Source: Mytilisepta virgata (lineage: Eukaryota > Mollusca > Bivalvia > Mytilida > Mytilidae). Taken from it: a stretch of DNA of 64,000 bases. The DNA lies in assembly GCA_028015205.1 (NCBI GenBank), contig CM051516.1, positions 36,656,230 to 36,720,229 on the forward strand, in the 5' to 3' direction. Under the pieces are notes generated by a model that made no database searches, was not told the origin of the DNA, and saw only the letters and a program-made list of their open reading frames with translations. The translations under genes were made by a program, and so were the position numbers. Below are positions 56,700-64,000 of the stretch, in pieces. The number at the start of each line of letters is the position of its first letter. The first letter of the stretch is position 1.

Positions 56700-56815
56700 T
56701 CATTAATTGAATGGTATGCCATTTTAGACATTTCATTTTATAGCTGTTATTATTTATTGATGTATCGTTTTGTAATTGTATGGCCAAATGGTCTGCATCA
56801 ATAAACCAAAAGGTC
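56700..56815 (+). mobile_element. Possible LINE 3' UTR remnant
   Basis: TATTGATGTATCGTTTTGTAATTGTATGGCCAAATGGTCTGCATCA followed by ATAAACC has the look of a LINE 3' end with a GGCCAAATGG word just before AATAAA. No ORF is attached. Low confidence. Confidence 0.3.
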
Positions 56816-56839
56816 CTTTTGAACAGGGTTGTACAACAT

Positions 56840-57440
56840 CAAGTAAGGTAAACATTGACCAGGGGGGGGATAGAATAAAACCCCGACAGAATATGACTTG
56901 AATATAACAGGGTTACGGTAAACATTTCCCTGGGGAGTAGATTAGAAGCCTAACAGAATATAACTTGAATATAACCAGGTTGTACAATTCAATGTAAGGT
57001 CAACATTTCCCAGGGAAGTAAAATAGAACCCTAATTTAATATCACTCGAATATAACAAGGTTGTACAACTTAAAGTAAGGTCAACATTTCTCAGGGGAGT
57101 AGAATAGAACCCTAACTTGATATCACTCGAATATAACAAGGTTGTACAACTTGAAGTAAGGTCAACATTTCCCAGGGAAGTAAAATAGAACCCTAACTCG
57201 ATATCACTCGAATATAACAAGGTTGTACAACTTAAAGTAAGGTCAACATTTCCCAGGGGAGTAGAATAGAACCCAAACTTGAAATCACTCGAATATAACA
57301 AGGTTGTACAACTTAAAGTGAGGTCAACATTTCCCAGTGGGGTAGAATAGAACCCTAACTTGATATCACTCGAATATAACAAGGTTGTACAACTTAAAGT
57401 AAGGTCAACATTTCCCGGGGGAGTAGAATAGAAACCAAAG
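56840..57440 (-). repeat. Minisatellite, 81-bp period, open on the minus strand as 27-residue repeats
   Basis: The word TATAACAAGG..GTACAACTT recurs at 56970, 57051, 57132, 57213, 57294 and 57375, exactly 81 bp apart, plus an earlier unit at 56903 (67 bp away). Because 81 is a multiple of 3, the minus strand stays open for 146 codons (56942-57382), each unit reading like LLYSSDIKLGFYSTPLGN followed by VDLTLSCTT. I treat this as a consequence of the period, not a gene; no leader or splice signal supports expression. Confidence 0.75.
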
Positions 57441-57782
57441 AGAATACCACTTCAATATATTTAGACGAGTGTGTAAGTATCGTGTTACGTCCTGTCGTAC
57501 ATGCCGATTACCAGCACTGTGAAACTTGATATGTGGAGAGAGAGAAAACAGATTAACAAACACAAACGAAAGGGCTCACATCATAAACATGTCCATCGTT
57601 GTTAAATATCGATAATCTTACGCGATCAATCATCTTATGATGGCGGCCAAAACAAAAGCCAACTTCCTTTTCATTTTCTTACTTATCTATTTATTTTGAT
57701 TTTTTTGTAATACCTTATAAAAATTATACAAGAAACACAGTGTTAACGCTATAAGTTTAATTTTATAAACGTTTACTTTCAG

Positions 57783-57883
57783 ATTCTTGTTCAGTAACTT
57801 CAGATTGCCCTATCGGTAACAAGTCTGGCTGCCCACCTGGAAACGCAAAATGTGTCAACGGAAATTGTCAGTGTAATTTTTAA
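57783..57883 (+). CDS. Cvsi-like small cysteine-rich secreted peptide, last exon with repeat 2
   Basis: A 3' splice site (TTACTTTCAG, AG at 57781-57782) precedes AT, which completes a His codon with the C at 53184. It then reads SCSVTSDCPIGNKSGC, PPGNAKCVNGNCQCNF and a stop at 57881-57883. Cys spacing is C-x5-C-x7-C-x6-C-x4-C-x-C, close to repeat 1 but with one longer and one shorter loop. AATAAA at 57902 ends the gene about 25 bases after the stop. The intron is 4.6 kb and holds a Penelope-like fragment, a palindrome and a minisatellite. Confidence 0.78.
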
Positions 57884-57901
57884 GTGCCGAAGAGAGATTG
57901 A

Positions 57902-57907
57902 AATAAA
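57902..57907 (+). promoter_or_regulatory. Polyadenylation signal of the cysteine-rich peptide gene
   Basis: AATAAA 19 bases after the stop codon. Confidence 0.7.
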
Positions 57908-59109
57908 GAAACTGAAATATTAAGCTTACTGTAGTTTACATATCACCTTGTATTGACGTTACAAGAATTTTTGTTGTGCTCTCTGATTTATTTTAAAGTA
58001 AAATAAAATAACCGGAACTGCCCTAATAGCCACACGCGGTCATAACTCAAACCGTTCACACAGCCATAACTGGGGGGCTCATATAGCAATAAACTTACCA
58101 TGTTAATATAATCAGAACACTTTGCTGAAATACTCCTAATATACATCTGGCAAATGACGAGACGAAGGCTGAAAAATACGAAAATTATATCACTTTAACA
58201 CTGAAAGGCCTGTTTATAAAATATAGATTTATATATACATGTATCGCTTATAGTCTGTTCCATAATCACATATTTTGGTTTGTTATACGATAAAGTGTGT
58301 AGCTGAACGATGTATAAAATGGTCGAAGTGATTTCGGTATTTTGTGATACGTTTTATTCCTGATAATGCGGCATTTCGGAGTATACAATATCTATGTTCT
58401 CAGAAATTGCAGAATGATAGCATTGTCTCAAGCATTAACTCGGACTTATCAGAAACTGTCCTTTCTTTTGGGGTTCTTTTCTTTCTTTTTTCGACACAAA
58501 TAGGGGACTTTTTGTAAATGCATTTAATTTTGGTAAAAATAAGAAGTGGGATTTCCGGTGTTTGTTTTCTAAAAAATTAAGGTAATTTAACTTACTATTT
58601 CAGGAAACATATGAAAAACTGGTATCACAAAGTCAAACGCATATCAAATTTTTAATATTAAAGTTATTAATCCAAATTTCAAAACTTTTTTATTTTTTTA
58701 TTTTGGATTACTATACTCCAATTGATAATATATATGTTTTCCTCACATAATATCATTTAAACATTTTTAAACATTCTAGCAAATCTTTGGAATACATTAT
58801 TATATTTCAAAAAATTAGTTTAGTCTAGTCTTTTTCGGATATAGAAAGGTAGTGATGAAAACAAAAAAAAGACTTTTTTTATTTATTTAATATTTTTTAT
58901 AATGATTTTTCAATACAAAGGTCTGTGGACGAGGCTATTCATGAAGCAGTCTTAATTTTGGAATTTTCAATTTTTAATTAAAATATTTTCTTTCAAATGA
59001 ATCTTTTTTAAACTCCAGTATTAGTTATAAAGTCGTAATTGTGTCCAGACAAACAGGGCAAAGGATCTCGTTAGTACTTTAGTACGCACGTAGACTATAG
59101 ACTCTTTCC
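57908..59109. other. Non-coding AT-rich stretch
   Basis: No supported gene or repeat. Confidence 0.4.
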
Positions 59110-59215
59110 AAATCAGATCGGGACTTGGTGTTCTAGTGGTTAAGTTAGCTCGTCAAAAAATTTAGTACCAATGACTAATTTATATACACTCAGTTTGTAA
59201 GTTCTAATCTGAATA
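59110..59215 (+). mobile_element. Decayed tRNA-derived SINE
   Basis: A box A-like TCTAGTGGTTAAGTTAGCTC (59131-59150) and a box B-like TTTGTAAGTTCTAATCTG are spaced roughly like a tRNA gene. Degenerate; not a functional tRNA. Confidence 0.4.
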
Positions 59216-59639
59216 GCAGCAAAGTATTATCGACTCTGATTTAAACTCCTCCAAAAAAAATATCTCAGCAATGTTTCAGACAAAATCAACAGAACAAGAA
59301 AAGTTACCATACATATATTCAGGAGTGATATTATTTATATTATAACATTAGAAATATGAAAATTACACATTAGTATAAAACCTGACAGAATTGACTGTTG
59401 AAAAATAAAAATAAAAATAAACTTGGTTTATTCGTGATTGTATGTAAACATCTGTTCGATATTTTGGTAAAAGTTGCTGTCATTAGTTGATACGAGGCAT
59501 GGAAACAAAATTCTTATCGTAGATATAAAGCAAATAGTCAGAATATTAGAACCAGAGTCCTGGCATTATTATCTAAACTACTAGAATGACACGCTAAGTT
59601 GGATATCATCCTACGCAGACACATTAAACTGTCTCCGAG

Positions 59640-59790
59640 CCGACCAGTCCTTTACTCCTACTCCTAGATGCCGCATGCTTGGCACAGAATATAAAAAATA
59701 CCAATTTTAATGTTTTTGGTTTGACCCGGCCGGTTATAGAACCCGCGACCTTAAGCATCCGAGGCGAGCAAGAGACCCTGAGGTGGTTTT
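59640..59790 (-). mobile_element. Reverse-oriented tRNA-derived SINE remnant
   Basis: On the minus strand the block contains GGTCGCGGGTTCTATAACC (box B-like) and CTCGCCTCGGATGCTTAAGG. A matching box A was not clear. Low confidence. Confidence 0.4.
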
Positions 59791-59859
59791 GTGTATATAA
59801 TAATCATATCAATTATAATACTTAAGAAAGCTTTAAAATAATATTATGCTATTAAAGTC

Positions 59860-60000
59860 TTTTGTAGAGGTAGATATGCGTTTTAATAGACATAAAAAAA
59901 TAATGTGTTGACCGACTCCGAAGTCGAAGGTCAATATTAATTTTTTAGGTCTATTAAACTCATATCAACCGATATAAAATACTGCAATTGTTTTATTACA
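59860..60000. mobile_element. Foldback palindrome, about 140 bp
   Basis: Left TTGTAGAGGTAGATATGCG..TTTAATAGAC pairs with right GTCTATTAAACTCATATCAACC. The tip GACCGACTCCGAAGTCGAAGG is short. Arm layout (TAGAGG..ATATG..TTTTAATAGAC) parallels 37891-38048. Confidence 0.65.
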
Positions 60001-60839
60001 TAATAATCCGTTAACACCGTACTAGTATTTCAAATCTAGACTCTCCATACTTATTCCCTCCAAAACTGTCTTCTTCATTATTTCATATTCGATAAATCAA
60101 AAGTGGAATAAATATATAAACATGTAATTTCAGTATGGTTTTTTTTTCTATGTTTGTCTAATATGGCAAAATTATGAAATTTTTATTCAAAACTTTATTA
60201 TCCTGTAAAGTTATAACAAATTTGTGCCAAAAACACAATTATAAATATTTATTATTACGTAAACAATTATTATGATAATGATAACATTTTTTCTCCTTAT
60301 TCAAAGCGCTAACAGTACAAACATGTAAATTATTGTATAGTAGGAGACTTCATATGTTTGTTCAACTTGTGTTTTATCATTTATTTCCTTTTTTGCATTT
60401 TATTGTACAAATGGAACACAATACAAAAAGCAAGTGATATTCCCTCTATTGTTGTTCTTCGTCTTAAAGTTCAAAAATGTCTATTGATTGTACAGATAAG
60501 TATAAATCTGGTTGAGCGGGTCAACATATAGAATTTTTGTTAACCCGCTGGGCCAGATGGTCTATGCATCTGTAAGGTTTTAATACTGAACAAGGAATCG
60601 CTGGTCATATTAATCAGACAGTGCAAAAAGGTTAAAAACAGGTTGCAAAATCATTCAATATAATACATTCACAGAAAAAATTAATAACAAACTATATACA
60701 TAACACTAAAAGAAAAAACAATAACAAAATCAATCATATACTTCTAACGTTCTAACTTTACGTTTAACTTTTTGTTAATAACACTAAAAAACTCATCTGG
60801 GCGGGCCCATGGGTAGTCAGCACATACTTCCGTTTTAAA
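60001..60839. other. Non-coding stretch
   Basis: A GCTGGGCCAGATGGTCTATG word near 60549 resembles a LINE 3' end but is unsupported. No gene. Confidence 0.35.
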
Positions 60840-61530
60840 TGCACGTCACTTCCTAACAAGTTTACGAAAAATATATGATAAAAAATCGTAACAATGCATA
60901 GTCATATCAGATCGATCAGTAGTCACATGTCAACATTTGAGCTTGTAGTCTCTTGGGTTGAATTTTATGACCTTTGTTAAAGTAGATGATATGAAAAATC
61001 TCATGTTATAATCTATTATAATCATATACCTACAACAGATACGTTTTAAATTGTACCATGAAATAGGTTACAATTAATTTTGAGTAAATGACGTTCTCAA
61101 AAACTGACAATGATGGGCTGAGTAAAGTTGCCTCTACACAATACAATTTTCCATCGATTAGACAAAGATTGTGTATAAGAATGTGACGTTATAATTACAA
61201 TGGACTATGATGTCAAATAATGAGTTTTGGATGTTCTCCCTAATGTTAAATATTAAAATAGTACTATGTAACCGCACATTTAGTCATTATCGTATGCATC
61301 TGTTATTGCATGGTTCATCTTTAACGTTCCGAATTTTCCAGAATAAGTATATGAATAATATATATGATAAAAATACAAGCGTGGCATATTCGTATCAGAT
61401 CCATTATCAGACCTCAGTCATATATCAACATTTTTGGCTAATATTGTGACATTAAGCTGATTAAGGATATCACATGGAAAATGTCATGTTATACATTGAA
61501 AACCAAAACTATTACATGGCAAAACAACAT
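60840..61530. repeat. Diverged tandem duplication, period about 490 bp
   Basis: The block around 60870-61020 (ATATGATAAAAA, TCAGATCGATCAG, ACATGTCAACATTTG, GATATGAAAAATCTCATGTTATA) is repeated at 61350-61500 with matching order (ATATGATAAAAA, TCAGATCCATTATCAG, TATATCAACATTTT, ACATGGAAAATGTCATGTTATA). No gene. Confidence 0.5.
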
Positions 61531-61849
61531 TGATGGAAATGTTAGCTATTTATTTTTAGGTCATCTAGGTCTATACCACGACCTAGAAATTTTGATTTTA
61601 GTTTCAGTACAATATATGTAAACTTGTAATTTGTGCAGTATAAACTTGTCCGACCTATTCTATTATTTATCACTTCTATATTATTAAAGATAATTTGTTA
61701 TATAAAAACCAAATATTGGTTGAAATTGCTTAAGAGTGATAATTGTATTTTTGACAAATTGTTATGCATATCTGTATGAATATGCTTTAAAATATCCAAA
61801 TGATACAAATAATTGGGCATATAAATATAACTTTCATGTATTTGGTTTC

Positions 61850-61945
61850 CATATAATGATATTGTAATAGATACTATATATGTTCGCCATGTCCGTCTAT
61901 ATATTATGTACCCATATGCTATGAGCATTTGGTTAATAAAGAATT
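61850..61945 (+). mobile_element. Probable LINE 3' end with GAATT tail
   Basis: GAGCATTTGGTTAATAAAGA is followed by ATTGAATTGAATG, a 3' UTR plus tandem GAATT tail as at 30363. No ORF is attached. Plus orientation. Confidence 0.4.
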
Positions 61946-62809
61946 GAATTGAATGTCCTAAAATGCTATCATCAAGCTTAAAAATCAATTTCTGGTTGGT
62001 ACGACTTTCACCTTAACCCCCCCCCCCCCCCCCTTCCCCTTCTCAAAAAGGAAGACACACACTTTCTGTGAGAATTCGTATGTGTGAAGAAGAAAAACTG
62101 AAGTTATAAAAGCATGAAAAAATGTTCAAAATTTCTTTCAATACAAAAATAAGAACACGCGAGCGTCTAACTAATTATGTTGTTCGAAAAAAGACCCAAT
62201 ACAGCTTTTTATATATATTTCGATTATTACGATGGGTTTCTTTTATCTCACTACTTTTGAGATCACTGTACATTATCATCATGCAAAAATATACAACGTA
62301 GTAAGAAGGTTTGAACTCTGATATCTAACTGATGGCCTGCTGTAAAACCTCAGAAATAAAATGTTGATGATGCACGCATATTGTATATAGCTACTGGTTC
62401 TAATGGCCGACATATTCATCATCTTATCAACGCATTGAAACCAGAGACTCCTTACAATACAAATTCTCGCTCCTGGTAATGGTACTATTTCCGGTTTCTA
62501 ACGGAAGTCATGCAATACTGCTACACAATGCACAGGCAAATTTTGCTCACGCCAGTGAATTTCATGCAAATCGAGCGTATAAGTTAAAATTATGTGAATT
62601 TCTTTCACAAGACATCTGTTATTCATTTAAATTGTTGAAGATACTTTTAAAGTGCATTTAACGGATGAAAAAATACATAAAAAATGTATTTGATTTTCTA
62701 ACTAGAAATAAAACCAATCATAAAAAGTAACAGCTTCGGCTAACTTAACCTGATCAAAAGCAGAAAAAGGAGATATTTTCAGGTCAAAATCTCGTCAATG
62801 ACTAGAGGA
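61946..62809. other. Non-coding stretch with a poly-C run at 62018-62033
   Basis: No supported gene. Confidence 0.4.
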
Positions 62810-63815
62810 ACTTAAACTAGAGGCTCCAAAGGCCTATATCGCTCACCTGGGTTTTATTTCCCATTTTAGTTAAAAGTTGATGTCAATGGACACAATTATA
62901 AAAGAGTAACACCTGTGATCAATGTTAAGTTTGTCAAGTTCCAAAAGTAACAATTTGTGGGAAATACTTTCCAATGACCATTTATGGGTCAAGTGGTTTA
63001 ACAAAAGAGGATATTGAAAATTAAACCCATGAGAAAAGCACAATTTGGGTAATTGCGTCCATGTTGTACAACAGATTTGGGCCAAAGTAGCAAATATTAT
63101 TAGGATCCTCATAAGTATCACTTCCAAAAAGTTTCATATCATTCTTTTAAATCAAATAAATTTCCCATAGGGTCCAATGTTAATAAAATCCGACACTAGT
63201 GGGTGTCTTCGATTTCAGATTGGCACCAAAGAAACACCACTAACAAAGATCATTCATGAAATGTTTCAAATATGCCTAAAGTAGTTTCATAGAATAAGAT
63301 CTCCGAAACTTAACCAATCTGAAGAGCCCCCTTTAAGGTCTGGTAGCCATGTTTGTTGGTACAATGGTACAGAATAACAAGAATTATTCGTATCCTCATA
63401 GGTATCAAATCCATCAAACTTGGTATCAATCTGTTGAATTGTTCTTCAGAACAGAGTTTTTTAATATATTTCCAATGGGGTCCAATGTTACCCGATTCGG
63501 TTGCTGGCGACCATCTTGGATTTTCGATCGGCACCAATGTAACGACAATTGTTCAGGACCTTCATAGAAAAGTTTGGGTTAAATCGAGTAAATCGAACTT
63601 GAGAAGAAGTTTTTCAAAGTTCAGTCTATAAGACATAACAATAGGCTCTGACGGCTATATATCTTGACCGATCGGCACCAAAGTAACAATACTTGGAAAG
63701 AACCTCACAATAAACATCTCTGCCAAGTTTGATTAAAATCTTTTCAAAAAGATCAAAATGTGAAAAGTTCAGACGGATGGACGGCAGACGTCAAGTGACG
63801 GCCAGGTGAGTTTAA
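62810..63815 (-). repeat. Dispersed repeat related to 2205-2832, inverted, with CTCACCTGG/CCAGGTGAG ends
   Basis: The left end reads AGGCTCCAAAGGCCTATATC and GCTCACCTGG (62820-62850), the reverse complement of the right end of the 2.8 kb block. The right end near 63800-63810 reads GGCCAGGTGAG. The body has repeated GGGTCCAATGTTA and GGCACCAA motifs, with clear copies near 63171 and 63478 (spacing about 310 bp). Non-coding. Confidence 0.6.
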
Positions 63816-64000
63816 AAACAGGAAAAGACATTCGAAAAAGAGTATCAAAGTAAATGTACAAATAAATATTACATCATCGGCTGGGTTCGATCATCAAATG
63901 CGATTACGGCAGTTCTAGAACCATGTCTAGTATATACTATAGGCGTTTTACTTGAAGTTTTCCCTTAAGTCAATGGTAAACCTCATTAAATTAAAACACA
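63816..64000. other. Non-coding end of the window
   Basis: No supported feature. Confidence 0.3.

Overview
The window looks like nuclear DNA from a marine bivalve, most likely a mussel (Mytilidae). It is AT-rich, its genes have short exons and long introns, and much of it is transposable element. The host genes found are typical of bivalves: a Toll-like receptor, a C1q-domain secreted protein, and a small 12-cysteine secreted peptide resembling the oyster Cvsi protease inhibitors. Species was not determined. There is no prokaryotic signal (no operons, CRISPR or Shine-Dalgarno sites).

Layout. 0-3 kb: last exon of an unrecognised gene (29-1067), a possible short first coding exon (2001-2031) and a dispersed repeat. 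3.17-4.72 kb: a complete Tc1/mariner element whose transposase has one in-frame stop. 5-11.8 kb: no host gene, a decayed retroelement fragment, and a poly-C-bearing minisatellite array. 11.8-14.4 kb (minus): a Toll-like receptor with LRRs, TM and TIR in one exon. 14.5-20.2 kb: local repeats and two inverted-repeat elements. 20.3-28.84 kb (plus): an achaete-scute-like bHLH gene reconstructed from two exons in matching phase. Its 8 kb intron holds a LINE fragment, a FLYWCH-bearing inverted-repeat element and a near-complete antisense LINE. 28.85-33 kb: repeats and the last exon of a second unrecognised gene (32719-32865). 35.1-48.7 kb (minus): one C1q-domain gene whose two visible exons are 12.4 kb apart. 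The intron holds a Penelope-like remnant split by an LTR retrotransposon with order Gag-PR-IN-RT-RNaseH and 4-bp target duplications. 49.4-54.2 kb: further Penelope-like fragments and minisatellites. 53.08-57.91 kb (plus): two exons of the cysteine-rich peptide gene, with a palindrome and an 81-bp minisatellite in the intron. 58-64 kb: no gene seen; tRNA-like SINE remnants, a palindrome and a repeat related to the one at 2.2-2.8 kb but inverted.

The genes do not form a pathway cluster. The immune theme (TLR, C1q protein, protease-inhibitor-like peptide) fits known bivalve expansions, and nothing here shows co-regulation. The most informative content is the nested insertion history inside two introns, a possible null allele of the C1q gene (in-frame TAG at 48225-48227), a set of near-perfect palindromic elements, and two elements with the same design: clusters of a 14-16 bp motif in inverted orientation at both ends. 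I did not find a clear new multi-gene system.
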